DNA of 64,000 bases from positions 286,486-350,485 of the forward strand of contig NZ_PSZE01000004.1 in the NCBI RefSeq assembly GCF_002933465.1, written 5' to 3'. Position 1 is the stretch's first letter. Each line of letters starts with the position of its first letter. This document shows positions 26,315 to 34,864 of this stretch, one piece after another. The DNA comes from Nocardia nova. GTDB taxonomy: Bacteria > Actinomycetota > Actinomycetes > Mycobacteriales > Mycobacteriaceae. The position numbers and the translations under genes are program-made. Below the pieces are notes generated by a model. That model worked only from the letters and a program-made list of their open reading frames with translations. It searched no databases and was not told the origin of the DNA.

Positions 26315-26535
26315 TGTGCAGCCCTTCCGAAGATGGTCGTTCCTGGGCGGAAGTCCCGCCCTCGGACGTCGCATTCAGCCTCGCGATACTCGTCCTCTGC
26401 ACCAACCCCCTTGCGGGATATCCCCAGCGGGGATTGCTCGTTCGCGACCGTGCGCAGTGTCTTTCGCTCTACCGGCCCACACCGGCGGTTACGGTGAAGT
26501 GAAAGAGCCTCTGGCCCAGCGGAAAGTGCCGAATT

Positions 26536-27996
26536 ATGGGAGAACGACAGCAGTGCCGCGCCTGCGGAAATGGAGCTCCGATTGAGACTGCCGCTGGCTT
26601 GTGCGCGGGGTGCGCCCGAGCGTCGGGCTTCCGTCGACCCTTGCCGGTCGGTTTCTTCACCAACCCGGCAATGCGAACTGCGTTGTCGGAATACAACTTC
26701 GGAGTCGTCTTCGCTGCGATTCGCGACTGCACGGGCATGTCCCAGACCCAGCTTGCGGCGCTGGTCGGGCTGAGTCAGGCTCGGGTGTCGGAGGTGGAAG
26801 CCGGAGCGCGGCGGTTGACCAGTGCCAAACTGGCCGCGCGTATCTCGACCGTCTTCGCTGTTCCCGCGCAACTGCTCGGGTTCCATGTGAACACCGCCGA
26901 CCCCGCGGCCGGTAGCCTGGCCTGCGAGGAGGTGGACTGGGTGAACCGCAGAGATTTCATCACCCTGGCAACCGCTGCCGCACTCGGCTCGCGTCTGCAT
27001 CCAGAGCTCGAGCGACTGGCCAATGTTCTGCCCGGCCGGCTGGAACACGTGACTCGACCTCGAATCAGCGATGCCGACATCGATGCAATCGAGGCCATCA
27101 GCAACGGATTTCGCCGTTGGGACCTCGCCCACGGCGGCGGGTTGTGCCGCAGCGCTGCTCTCAGCCAGCTACACCAGGTAGCCGCGCTCGACGATGCGGT
27201 ATGCACCCCGAGCGTCCAGGCTCGGCTGCAGGTCGCCACTGCCGAGCTGGCGAGTATGGCAGCTTGGCTGGCCTACGACATCGAGGATCACGACGCGGCG
27301 CGGCGCCTGTGGACCTATGCCCTCCACACCGCCCAGCGCGCCGACGACAGCCCCCGCTCAACCGACCTTATGGTCATCATCCTGCTCGATATGGCGCACC
27401 AGGCACTGCACCTGCGTCGACCGAAGGACGCCCTCGCCTTCTGCCGGTTGGCTGCCGCAACCTCCACATGTCGCAGGCACCCGGTCTCCTCCATCACCGC
27501 CGGGTATATCCACACAGTGACCGCATGGTGCTGGGCGACACTCGGCGAACCAGAGCCGACTCGCAGAGCGCTGGCCGACTCCCGAGCCGTGTATGCGACC
27601 GTGGATGTCGATTCGACCCCGCTCTGGGCGTGGGTGGTCACCGAGGCGGAAATCGCTGCGCAGCATGGGCATTCGCTGTATCTGCTGTCGCTGACACACC
27701 CGGAATTCGCCGAATCAGCTGTCGGCCGACTGACCGATGCCGCACATGGACACCCGGCCGAGCATGAACGCAGCCGCGCCGTGCTGCTGCCGACCCTGTC
27801 CGTCGCATATCTTCAAGCCGGTGACACCGATGCGGCCGTGCGGACTGGACGCGACGCCGTCACCGTTGTCACCGCACTGTCTTCGCAACGCTGTTATGCC
27901 CGGCTCCGGGACCTGGATGCCGTTGCCGCCCGTTACGGGTCCGTACCCGACGTACTGGATCTGCGCGCCGATATTGCTGCGGCACTGGCAGTGTGA
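26536..27996 (+). CDS. XRE-family regulator with zinc-ribbon head and TPR-like body
   Basis: 486 residues from an ATG. Residues 7-26 contain two CxxC pairs (CRACG, CAGC), a small zinc-ribbon-like head. A helix-turn-helix of XRE type follows (MSQTQLAALVGLSQARVSEVEAGARRL, about 67-93, given in two parts: MSQTQLAALVGLS and QARVSEVEAGARRL). Residues about 170-470 are helical repeats resembling TPR, the sensor half of many actinobacterial regulators. Stop lies three bases before the phosphotransferase start, so the two form an operon. Divergent from the small-gene operon ending at 25511. Confidence 0.82.
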   Translation: MGERQQCRACGNGAPIETAAGLCAGCARASGFRRPLPVGFFTNPAMRTALSEYNFGVVFAAIRDCTGMSQTQLAALVGLSQARVSEVEAGARRLTSAKLAARISTVFAVPAQLLGFHVNTADPAAGSLACEEVDWVNRRDFITLATAAALGSRLHPELERLANVLPGRLEHVTRPRISDADIDAIEAISNGFRRWDLAHGGGLCRSAALSQLHQVAALDDAVCTPSVQARLQVATAELASMAAWLAYDIEDHDAARRLWTYALHTAQRADDSPRSTDLMVIILLDMAHQALHLRRPKDALAFCRLAAATSTCRRHPVSSITAGYIHTVTAWCWATLGEPEPTRRALADSRAVYATVDVDSTPLWAWVVTEAEIAAQHGHSLYLLSLTHPEFAESAVGRLTDAAHGHPAEHERSRAVLLPTLSVAYLQAGDTDAAVRTGRDAVTVVTALSSQRCYARLRDLDAVAARYGSVPDVLDLRADIAAALAV

Positions 27997-27999
27997 CCG

Positions 28000-28893
28000 A
28001 TGGCGGCAGACAGCGCGTTACCCGGCCGCCTCGCACTCGAACAGGCATGCGCCGCATTCGGTTTGAATCCCAACGCAGCGCAACTCCTTCATCGGCGGTC
28101 GAACGCGGTATGGCAGGTAGGCGATGTCGTCGTTCGTCTTGCCCCGGACACACCGCTGCGTCGCACCCGCGCTGCCACGAGCATCGCGGTCACCCGGTGG
28201 CTCGCGTCCACGGCAACAGAGCCGATAGCACTGCCCCCCTTGCCCGGAGAGCAACCGGTCGTGGTGGACGGTGCAGTGGCGACGTTCTGGCCGTATCGGT
28301 CCTCGGCCGCTCAGCCCTCTGCCCGCGATGTCGGAAGCCTGGTCCGCCGTCTCCACCAGCAACCGTCGCCGCCGTTCCGGATCCCGCAGTATCGCCCCTT
28401 GCGGCGGTTGCGTGACGCGCTCGATGTCGATGCCGCACGACCACAGCCGGTGTTGAGCGATCACGAACGCGGCTGGCTTCGCATCCATGTCGATGTCCTG
28501 GTCACAGCATTCGAGACGACCAGGTTCCCGCTCGGGTATGGACTGGTCCACGCCGACGCGCACGAGGAAAACATGGTCGTGGTCGATGGCGGTTGGGTGC
28601 TCATCGACTGGGACAACGCCTGCTACGGTCCCCGCGAACTCGACCTGGTCGGCGCACTGCCCGACCACTTTCACAACCCGCACACCCACCGCGCCGAGTT
28701 TGTTCGGTCATACGGCTATGACATGCTCGAATGGTCCGGCTGGAGATTGTTGCGCGACATCACCGAGTACCACTCGCTCGGTTCCTATATCCGTCTCGCC
28801 GCCGACGAGCCCGGAGCCGAACATGAACTCCGCCGTCGCGTGCAATCCCTGTGCAAGGGTGACCGTGACGTCGTCTGGCGGCCGGTTAGTTGA
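28000..28893 (+). CDS. Phosphotransferase (APH/choline kinase-like)
   Basis: 297 residues. The N-lobe has VWQVGDVVVRLAPDTPLRRT; the catalytic loop HADAHEENMVV (about residue 187) has the H-x-D-x4-N pattern and VLIDWDNACYGPRELDLV (about 203-220) provides the metal-binding D. This is the APH family, which phosphorylates small molecules; a resistance role is possible but not shown. In an operon with the XRE regulator upstream. A second copy's 3' end lies at 1-105. Confidence 0.85.
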   Translation: MAADSALPGRLALEQACAAFGLNPNAAQLLHRRSNAVWQVGDVVVRLAPDTPLRRTRAATSIAVTRWLASTATEPIALPPLPGEQPVVVDGAVATFWPYRSSAAQPSARDVGSLVRRLHQQPSPPFRIPQYRPLRRLRDALDVDAARPQPVLSDHERGWLRIHVDVLVTAFETTRFPLGYGLVHADAHEENMVVVDGGWVLIDWDNACYGPRELDLVGALPDHFHNPHTHRAEFVRSYGYDMLEWSGWRLLRDITEYHSLGSYIRLAADEPGAEHELRRRVQSLCKGDRDVVWRPVS

Positions 28894-28960
28894 GTGCCGG
28901 TCAAGTAGGGGGCGCCGCTCGCGGGGCCGGTCACGCTGTCAGCCAATCGTGCAGCAGTCC
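28789..28960 (+). repeat. Duplicated segment, copy B (copy A at 1-170)
   Basis: Matches the start of the window. It includes the last 35 codons of the phosphotransferase and about 65 bases of downstream DNA. Downstream of the repeat the two loci differ: here a YbaB-like gene, there an RDD gene, but both are minus-strand WXG100-associated genes. Confidence 0.85.
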
Positions 28961-29030
28961 TGATCGCCGTCCAGGAGTGTGCGCGACCGCGTTTGCTCGC
29001 CGTGCTCCCACCGCTATACGGCAAGAGCGT

Positions 29031-29465
29031 CTACTGGGTCCACCCTCCGCGGTTCATGCGTTCGAAGTAGGCGTCGTCGGCAGCTTGAATCTCGGCCTCG
29101 GTCATCGGCCGGTGAGGCGGCGGTTCCGGCGGCGTCGACTCTCGGTCGGCCAAGAGTTCGAATTGCTCGCGTATGCGTGGTTCACATCGTCGAACGAGGT
29201 TTTCGATCCTGGCTGTGGCGTCGGCTCGAGCCTTTCGGTGAGCCGAGCGAATTGCTCGTGATAGTTGCTCGCTGGTCCAGCGCAGCGCGCCTGGTGCAAT
29301 CTGCAGGTCGGTGATGTTGCCGTTCGCATCGACCTCTACCGACAGGCCCTGCAGCTGGCATCTCCCGCGAACAGAGCCGACTGCTTCGGAGAGCTGCCGA
29401 CTGCTCCGTCTGATCTCATCGAGTTCGCGCTGAAGACGCTGTTCCCATTCTCGGATATCTGCCAT
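29031..29465 (-). CDS. YbaB/EbfC-like T7SS-associated protein
   Basis: 144 residues from the ATG at 29465. An N-terminal coiled helix (REWEQRLQRELDEIRRSSRQL) is followed by a small beta sheet (LQGLSVEVDANGNITDLQIAPGAL) and a C-terminal helix, the layout of YbaB/EbfC nucleoid-type proteins, which occur beside WXG100 genes in actinobacteria. A proline-rich tail (PPEPPPHRPMTEAE) ends it. Last gene of the second toxin cassette. DNA binding is not shown. Confidence 0.7.
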   Translation of the reverse strand: MADIREWEQRLQRELDEIRRSSRQLSEAVGSVRGRCQLQGLSVEVDANGNITDLQIAPGALRWTSEQLSRAIRSAHRKARADATARIENLVRRCEPRIREQFELLADRESTPPEPPPHRPMTEAEIQAADDAYFERMNRGGWTQ

Positions 29466-29518
29466 CGAGTGTGGACCTTCTGGTACGACTTGGTAGTCGG
29501 AGGTTGACGATTCCTCGG

Positions 29519-29767
29519 CTAAATTGTGCGGACGATGTCGCCGGGTTCCGCGTGCTCGGATATTTCTCGTGAGAATACAAATGAGTACTGGCCGGATGGG
29601 GAACGGTGAATTTCGATGCCTTCCAACACGCCGCGAACGATTGAGCCATCGTCTTTCAGTAGTTCGACTTGATCTCCGACGGCGAACACATCGTCGGTCC
29701 TGCCCACCATGATTGGGTTCGGACGAAAACTTACCTGAAATACATCGTCGATCCGGAATTCGCTCAT
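29519..29767 (-). CDS. Putative immunity or accessory protein (beta-barrel-like)
   Basis: 82 residues from an ATG two bases after the toxin stop. The sequence is strand-rich (FRIDDVFQVSFRPNP, FAVGDQVELLKDDG, VRGVLEGIEIHRSPSG) and resembles a small translation-factor-type beta barrel. No family recognised. Position directly after the toxin makes it the leading immunity candidate, unproven. AT content is higher than in neighbouring genes. Confidence 0.6.
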   Translation of the reverse strand: MSEFRIDDVFQVSFRPNPIMVGRTDDVFAVGDQVELLKDDGSIVRGVLEGIEIHRSPSGQYSFVFSREISEHAEPGDIVRTI

Positions 29768-29769
29768 TG

Positions 29770-31188
29770 TCAGTGCCCCGCCTTTCCGGACAGGTAGTTG
29801 CTCCAGAATTTTTCGTCGGCAGCGTAGGCCTCGTCCTCGAGCGCATTGGTCACAAGATTGTTTGTCACTTTGCCCTGTGCATATTGGTCGATATGAACTC
29901 GCTCGTGAACGAGATTCCGCATCAAGCTCTCCTCGTCGGCAAAGGCGGAGGGAGCCAAGGCTATGTGGTCCCCAGACGTGCTGGCGCTCGCTCCCACACT
30001 GTCGTAGTAGCGGATATCATCTGCCGAACTCGCTATGTCGAACCGGACCCCCGTCAAGTCGACACCGGCCCGGCGCGCGTACTCTTCGACCGTTTCCCTG
30101 GTCATGGGAAGATGGTTTCCGCTTTCCAGAACTTCCCGGTTGGTTCTGCTACCCATTCGAGAAAACAGTCGCCCATTCGACAGCAGGGCGCCGCCGCGAT
30201 CGAGCGGAGTCAACTTGATCTTAGCTGCATCGACCCAGTTGCGAACCTTCTCGAAAACTGGCTTTATCTTTCCGACAAGCGGCTTAATGGCATCGGTTAC
30301 GATCTTGGCAACCCTGGTCGATAGTTCACCGATGATCGTCGCTATCCGTCTGCCCTTCATGGCGACGCGACCCGCCATCGCCGTATTTCCCACCCACTCC
30401 GACAGACTCCCTGTCACCGGAGCGAGAATGGCGAACACGCCCTCCGCCGCTGCTGTTTCGATGACGAATTCCTTCAGTTCGTCGAGGATCTTGTGGTGCG
30501 CTTCGTCGAGGTAGTGGGCATAGTCGCCGCAGGCATTGCCCAGCGCGTCACATACGTCCGCTAGTGTGTTGAAGTCGTTCTGCCGGTCCTGTGACGTATG
30601 AACCGCGATCTCGATTTCAGGTGATTGCTGATTGTTGAGAAGACTCACAGCCTGAGGTACCTGCCCCGCGATGGTGCGGTAGTCGGCAGCAGCTGTTTGC
30701 CACGCGGTCTTGGCGGAATTAAGTTGATCTTGGTGCCCGTTGGGCCATGCGTAGCCCACCGCGTCCTTGATGATCGACCATCCGAATGGCTCGGGTATGC
30801 CGTCGCCGGACGCATTGGGTGCGGTCTGGGGGAGGCAGGGATCGGGGAGCAGCTGGGGTGCCGGCGGAACCGGCAGATTGCGTTGGTGTGCTGAGATTTC
30901 TGCAACCTCATGATTGTGTGATCCGACGATGAGCAGATCACGGATCTGGCCGCACGAGGTCGTCATCTTCGATGAGGCGGAGATCGCCAGCTGCGCGGAC
31001 TCGTTGTATGAGCCGGACCACTGCTGCCCGATGCTGTCGCTACCCGCCATGCCGATGTATGTGGTGAGCACGTTCAACAGCGACGAATGCGTGGTTACGG
31101 AATCGGTTGACATTTGGCCGAATACTTCGCCGGCCGAATGGTATTCGTCGGCACGATGGACGATGACAGGAACGGTCGGTGCTGTCAT
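29770..31188 (-). CDS. Type VII-secreted toxin with HExxH metallopeptidase-like tip
   Basis: 472 residues from the ATG at 31188, overlapping the WXG100 gene by four bases. Helical leader with WSGSYNESAQLAISASSKM; a middle helical domain; hydrophobic stretch at about 245-300. The C-terminal domain (about 345-472) has LPMTRETVEEYARRAGVDLTGV and LVHERVHIDQYAQG with an HExxH zinc motif near residue 425, followed by an acidic helix (NALEDEAYAADEKFW) that may supply the third ligand. This resembles DUF4157-type metallopeptidase modules attached to polymorphic toxins. The zinc and protease assignment is by motif only. Confidence 0.78.
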   Translation of the reverse strand: MTAPTVPVIVHRADEYHSAGEVFGQMSTDSVTTHSSLLNVLTTYIGMAGSDSIGQQWSGSYNESAQLAISASSKMTTSCGQIRDLLIVGSHNHEVAEISAHQRNLPVPPAPQLLPDPCLPQTAPNASGDGIPEPFGWSIIKDAVGYAWPNGHQDQLNSAKTAWQTAAADYRTIAGQVPQAVSLLNNQQSPEIEIAVHTSQDRQNDFNTLADVCDALGNACGDYAHYLDEAHHKILDELKEFVIETAAAEGVFAILAPVTGSLSEWVGNTAMAGRVAMKGRRIATIIGELSTRVAKIVTDAIKPLVGKIKPVFEKVRNWVDAAKIKLTPLDRGGALLSNGRLFSRMGSRTNREVLESGNHLPMTRETVEEYARRAGVDLTGVRFDIASSADDIRYYDSVGASASTSGDHIALAPSAFADEESLMRNLVHERVHIDQYAQGKVTNNLVTNALEDEAYAADEKFWSNYLSGKAGH

Positions 31189-31481
31189 CGCGGCCACATC
31201 CCATGGTTGGTCTCGCCGACGGAGTGATAAGCCGAACGGGCGTGGTCGAGTGCCTTCCACAGTTCTGCCAGGGCGGTGTGCATTTCCGTTGCGCCGGTGG
31301 CCCATTCGGCGTTGGCCTCGCGGTGCGTCTGTGCCGACTCGCCTGTCCAGTCGATGTGGAGATCAGCGACTTGTTTTCGGATGTCGCTCAGCCGTTCTTC
31401 GAGTCTCTTCTCGAAATCGACCGCCTTGTCGATCAAGTTCTGCATGCCGACGAGGTCCACACGATAGTTTCCGGGTTGCAT
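31185..31481 (-). CDS. WXG100-family protein (partner B)
   Basis: 98 residues, ATG at 31481 touching the stop of the upstream gene. Helical hairpin with HIDWTGESAQTH (Trp-Thr-Gly turn near residue 46). Same position as 24683-24988 and 61782-62090 in the other cassettes. Confidence 0.85.
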   Translation of the reverse strand: MQPGNYRVDLVGMQNLIDKAVDFEKRLEERLSDIRKQVADLHIDWTGESAQTHREANAEWATGATEMHTALAELWKALDHARSAYHSVGETNHGMWPR

Positions 31482-31796
31482 CTACGCACGCTCGGAGGTT
31501 GTCGAGCTGATCGAGTCAGCGGAGCCTTGGTCGGTGTTGTGCAGGGTGGCGGCGGCACGATGCAGTGCGTCGGCGTCGTGCTCGAGTCCGGCGATGATTT
31601 GCCGAGCCCCCTCTTCCCACTCGTCCCAGGCATCGCTGTGCGAACCGGACGCCATGCCCTGCCAGTCGCCCCCGACGAAGGACCGCACCTCCTTCATGAG
31701 GGCGCTGAGTTCGTCTCTGAAATCCTGAGCCGACGTGCTGAGCCAGTCCGCCGTGGCGTGTACTTGCGCCGGGTTCACTTCCACCGATCCGCCCAC
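31482..31796 (-). CDS. WXG100-family protein (partner A)
   Basis: 104 residues from a GTG at 31796 with GGGGAGG four bases upstream. Two helices around FVGGDWQGMASGSH (Trp-Gln-Gly turn). A Ser/Thr-rich tail (SISSTTSERA). First gene of the second cassette; the small-gene operon upstream (32922 to 31913) may be co-transcribed but is separated by 116 bases. Confidence 0.85.
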   Translation of the reverse strand: MGGSVEVNPAQVHATADWLSTSAQDFRDELSALMKEVRSFVGGDWQGMASGSHSDAWDEWEEGARQIIAGLEHDADALHRAAATLHNTDQGSADSISSTTSERA

Positions 31797-31912
31797 GTCG
31801 CCTCCCCTTGCCTGATAGCCGTCGGACGTCGTATGAACTATACGTGCCCGGGCGGCGCCGTTCCTTGCGTGACGAATCGTGCATAGGGGGCTGGGTTCGG
31901 CGGCGTGGAGCG

Positions 31913-32104
31913 CTATTCGCTCAAGTACCGTTCGACTTCGGCCAGCGAAGCGGATTCGAATAGGCGCTCGCCGTCTTCGATGTCGACCAGAACCCATCGG
32001 TTGCTCTCTGTGGGATCGGCGATCAGTTGGTAGCCGGCGCGGCGGGCCCGTGCCATCAGGAAGCGTAGGCGCGCGGCATCCGGCGTGACGTGGTGGTCGG
32101 TCAT
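31913..32104 (-). CDS. Small hypothetical protein
   Basis: 63 residues from an ATG that overlaps the upstream stop by four bases (ATGA). Sequence DAARLRFLMARARRAGYQLIADPTESNRWVLVDIEDGERLFESASLAEVERYL (in three parts) reads as helix, strand-turn-strand, helix. The strand pair with a central Trp looks like a small substrate- or DNA-binding fold, but no family is recognised. Confidence 0.6.
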   Translation of the reverse strand: MTDHHVTPDAARLRFLMARARRAGYQLIADPTESNRWVLVDIEDGERLFESASLAEVERYLSE

Positions 32105-32262
32105 CGTTCCCTTCGGCTATCGCTGTCGGGTCGCCGGTCGCGCAGGGCGTCGGCGAACCGAGTCAATGCGGTAATGTCCGGGGTGGGTGGCCGACGCAAT
32201 CGGCAACGGGGGCAGGGGTTCTGGCTGCGTATAAGCTCACGTGGCGGCAGTTCGTCGAGCAT
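32101..32262 (-). CDS. 53-residue CxxC protein
   Basis: Starts at ATG 32262 with AAGGA five bases upstream. It reads MLDELPPRELIRSQNPCPRC, then a basic stretch rich in Arg and Pro, ending SRRER. The CPRC motif could bind zinc or be redox-active. The stop overlaps the next start (ATGA), which supports translation. Function unknown. Confidence 0.55.
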   Translation of the reverse strand: MLDELPPRELIRSQNPCPRCRLRRPPTPDITALTRFADALRDRRPDSDSRRER

Positions 32263-32282
32263 GTGTTCCTTCGTGGTTCGGC

Positions 32283-32534
32283 TCAGTAGCCCATGTGCGT
32301 CTGGTCGGCCGGGATCATGCGCTGTGCGGTGACGAGGTGGGCTTTGGCTTGTTGTTTGATCGGGCAGATGTTGATGGGGCAGTCGATGTGGCGCTGCATC
32401 ACCGCATGGGCGAACGTGATGGTCATGGCCGGTACGCGGTGGTGATCGGTGACGGGTAGCCCGAATGGTTCCGGTGCCGTCACCGGACCGGTGGGGGAGT
32501 CGGGCGTTGGTGTCGGCTTGTCCGGGTTCGTCAA
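32283..32534 (-). CDS. Hypothetical protein with CPINICP motif
   Basis: 83 residues from a TTG at 32534 (AAGGA upstream). A Pro/Thr-rich head (TNPDKPTPTPDSPTGPVTAP) precedes ITFAHAVMQRHIDCPINICPIKQQAKAHLV, with two Cys and nearby His. The TTG start and preceding bases match those of the gene at 25600-25923, but the proteins differ after the first few residues. No family recognised. Confidence 0.55.
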   Translation of the reverse strand: MTNPDKPTPTPDSPTGPVTAPEPFGLPVTDHHRVPAMTITFAHAVMQRHIDCPINICPIKQQAKAHLVTAQRMIPADQTHMGY

Positions 32535-32830
32535 AGCGTGTGTTCCTTCATGATTCGGGATCGAGCGGTGGTCACTGTGCGGCTTCGATGTACTGTGCTG
32601 CGAGCCGGAATCGGGGGCAGTCGTGTTTGGCGTGGTCGGCCATGACGTGGATGGCGTGTGCTCGCCCGTGGATGGGTTCGGTGTTCTTGCAGTTCGCCGG
32701 TGAGTCGAGGTGGCGGAGGCCGGCGGCGACGCGCTCGAGGAGGTCTCGGTTGCGGGTGTGCCAGAGTCTCAGGGTGGCCGCCATCGACCGGTTGTGCGTG
32801 CGCCTGATGGGAAGTTTCGGTAGTTCCTGA
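32531..32830 (-). repeat. Dispersed repeat, copy 2 (copy 1 at 25920-26220)
   Basis: About 300 bases with roughly 90% identity to copy 1, covering most of the gene at 32572 and the start of the gene at 32283-32534. Confidence 0.85.
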
Positions 32831-32922
32831 CGCATGCAGTCGTCGTCCGGAGCGATATCGGTCGAGGTCGGCTCCACGCCGATCGGCTCGCGGGCACTGG
32901 TTTCGGCTGCGGGTACGGACAT
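32572..32922 (-). CDS. Hypothetical protein, paralogue of 25937-26314
   Basis: 116 residues from an ATG at 32922. The first 30 residues (MSVPAAETSAREPIGVEPTS) differ from the paralogue; from ELPKLPIRRTHNRSM on the two proteins are almost identical. DHAKHDCPRF is the His/Cys cluster. First gene of a minus-strand operon divergent from the XRE regulator at 33090, the same arrangement as at 26.3 kb. Confidence 0.7.
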   Translation of the reverse strand: MSVPAAETSAREPIGVEPTSTDIAPDDDCMRQELPKLPIRRTHNRSMAATLRLWHTRNRDLLERVAAGLRHLDSPANCKNTEPIHGRAHAIHVMADHAKHDCPRFRLAAQYIEAAQ

Positions 32923-33089
32923 AGCGATCGGCTCCGGGTTCTGTCGGGGCGAAAGTCGAGCGTGCGCCTCTGCGGTTTGCGGTAATGGTTGGTTTCAGCA
33001 TTGCCGTGTTGCCGCGTCAGAAGGACACACCGAACCTGTACTGAGCCCGTACCCTGGCGGTACTACAGCGGAGGGGAGAACGCCGAGAG

Positions 33090-34421
33090 ATGACGATCGT
33101 CAAGTGGACCGGGCTCGAGGTCGCGGCGCTGCGTACGGCGTTGCGGGATACCCAGATTCAGTTCGCCGACCGGATCGGGTGCTCGCTGGAGGCGGTCGGC
33201 AAATGGGAACGCAGGGGTGCCGACATCACATTGGGCGTGAAGTACGCCGAGTGCATGGACACCGCTTGCGGGAGGCTCGATGATGAGCAGAGAGCGCGCT
33301 TCGATGCCGCGCTACAGAATCCGGACGCCACTCTCCAAACCGCCCGCACTGAAGAATTTCCGCCGAGTGGTGCAGCGGTGGTGCTCGGCGCGCAGGAGGT
33401 CGACAAGGTGAGGCGACGGGATTTTGGCTCTGCCTCTATTAGGCTGCCTGCCCTCGTTGCGGGCGTTGTGAATTCAGATATGAGTGCGGCACACATCGGG
33501 GTTTCACACTTTGTGTGCGGTGACCGGGTCGCCCCCGAACTCGTGGACTACTTCCACTCTCAACTCTCCGGGCATTACACCGCGGACATGTACCTGGGAC
33601 CGCTCTACCTCATCCCGACAGTGCGGGCGCAGACGGAACTGATCGACTGTCTCGCGGCCACGGCTGATACGCCGGTGCGGTGTGGCCTACTGGAAATCGG
33701 CACTGCATACGCAGCTTTTCTCGGCTGGCTGTATCAGGACGCGGGTGACCGAGCGGCCTCCGCGAAGTGGCGAGATACAACCTTGTCCCTCGCACACCGC
33801 AGCGGCAGCCCCGACCTCATTTCCTACGCACTATCGAACATGGCGATGCTCGCATTGGACAATGGAGACGCCCGCACCGTCGTCGACCTCGCGCGGGCGG
33901 CTCGTGCGGCCGGACTGAAGCTATCTCCGAAGGTACGCGTGATTGCACTCCAGCACGAGGCGCAGGGCCACGCGATGCTCGGCGATCGTGTCACGGCAGA
34001 GCGCCTGTTGGATGACGCTGTACCGCTGATCGACCACATCGATGACGTGCACCCGTGGGGGAACTCCTGCCGTCGCACCCCGCACCATATGGAGGTGCAG
34101 CGGGCGACCTGTTACGGGCGCACCGGCAGCCTGCGAGACGCCATGGATGCGGCCATCCTGTGGGACGAGATCATGGACTCCATGCCGGAGTCTGCGCGTC
34201 GGGACAATGCGGTGTTCCGGGCGAGGCAGTCAGCTGTGCTGGCCAGGGTGCCGGACCCCGACCGCTCCGTGTGGGCTGCAGCAGAGGCGGTGGAGGCCGT
34301 CAGAGTCACCGGGTCTGCCAGGCTCCGTGGCGAATTGAAGGAGATCGCCTACCATGCCCGAGCGTGGGCGGACACCTCAGCAGGGCATGAGTTGAGCACT
34401 CTCGTAGGGTCGGTCGCATGA
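33090..34421 (+). CDS. XRE-family regulator with TPR-like body
   Basis: 443 residues from an ATG with GGAGGGGAG upstream. An HTH of XRE type occupies about residues 8-32 (VAALRTALRDTQIQFADRIG and SLEAVGKWERRG). A linker with RRRDFGSASIRLPALVAG precedes helical repeats (about 150-430) resembling the TPR bodies of actinobacterial regulators. Divergent from 32922 and overlapping the pterin dehydratase start by four bases, so it is a bicistron. Likely controls both sides; the ligand is unknown. Confidence 0.82.
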   Translation: MTIVKWTGLEVAALRTALRDTQIQFADRIGCSLEAVGKWERRGADITLGVKYAECMDTACGRLDDEQRARFDAALQNPDATLQTARTEEFPPSGAAVVLGAQEVDKVRRRDFGSASIRLPALVAGVVNSDMSAAHIGVSHFVCGDRVAPELVDYFHSQLSGHYTADMYLGPLYLIPTVRAQTELIDCLAATADTPVRCGLLEIGTAYAAFLGWLYQDAGDRAASAKWRDTTLSLAHRSGSPDLISYALSNMAMLALDNGDARTVVDLARAARAAGLKLSPKVRVIALQHEAQGHAMLGDRVTAERLLDDAVPLIDHIDDVHPWGNSCRRTPHHMEVQRATCYGRTGSLRDAMDAAILWDEIMDSMPESARRDNAVFRARQSAVLARVPDPDRSVWAAAEAVEAVRVTGSARLRGELKEIAYHARAWADTSAGHELSTLVGSVA

Positions 34422-34756
34422 CCGCACTGCCTATTCCACTGAGCGACAGCGAGATTGCCAGCCGTCTTGAAGCGCTGCCCGGTTGGAAGCGCGACGGTAG
34501 CGAGATCACACGTACTTTCACGCACACCTACCATGAGTGCGTGCATCTGGCGGTGTACGTCGCAGCAAAGGCTCGAGAGGTGGGGCACCATCCCGACATG
34601 CTGATCACTTGGCAGCGGATCGAGTTTCGGATCACGACCCATGACGTCGGGAGGAAGTTGACCGAGTTGGACTTCGACCTCGCGCGCGACATTGATCGGA
34701 TCGCGGGAGCTGCGGGCGCCACCCCGGCTGATGAGTCGGAGCGACACCGAGGGTAA
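34418..34756 (+). CDS. 4a-hydroxytetrahydrobiopterin dehydratase (PCD family)
   Basis: 112 residues, ATG overlapping the regulator stop (ATGA). Family signs: opening IPLSDSEIASRLEALPGWKRDGSEITRTF in two parts, the HHPDM motif (about residue 57, catalytic His pair), and FRITTHDVGRKLTELDFDLA. PCD enzymes dehydrate 4a-hydroxy-tetrahydropterins or act as accessory pterin proteins in the cytoplasm. No pterin-dependent hydroxylase lies nearby, so its link to the regulator is unclear. Confidence 0.88.
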   Translation: MTALPIPLSDSEIASRLEALPGWKRDGSEITRTFTHTYHECVHLAVYVAAKAREVGHHPDMLITWQRIEFRITTHDVGRKLTELDFDLARDIDRIAGAAGATPADESERHRG

Positions 34757-34864
34757 GGACCTTGCACGCGAACCGGCACGACACACCCTTCACTGTTTCC
34801 CGCGCGTGCCATCGCGTCGATTACCGATCGGTACGGCCGGTGCCAACGTCTGTGCGACCAACCG

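Noticed and set aside
26311..27132. Minus-strand frame over the XRE regulator start
   Set aside because: The regulator's HTH and zinc-ribbon motifs on the plus strand are convincing and the minus frame has no recognisable domain.
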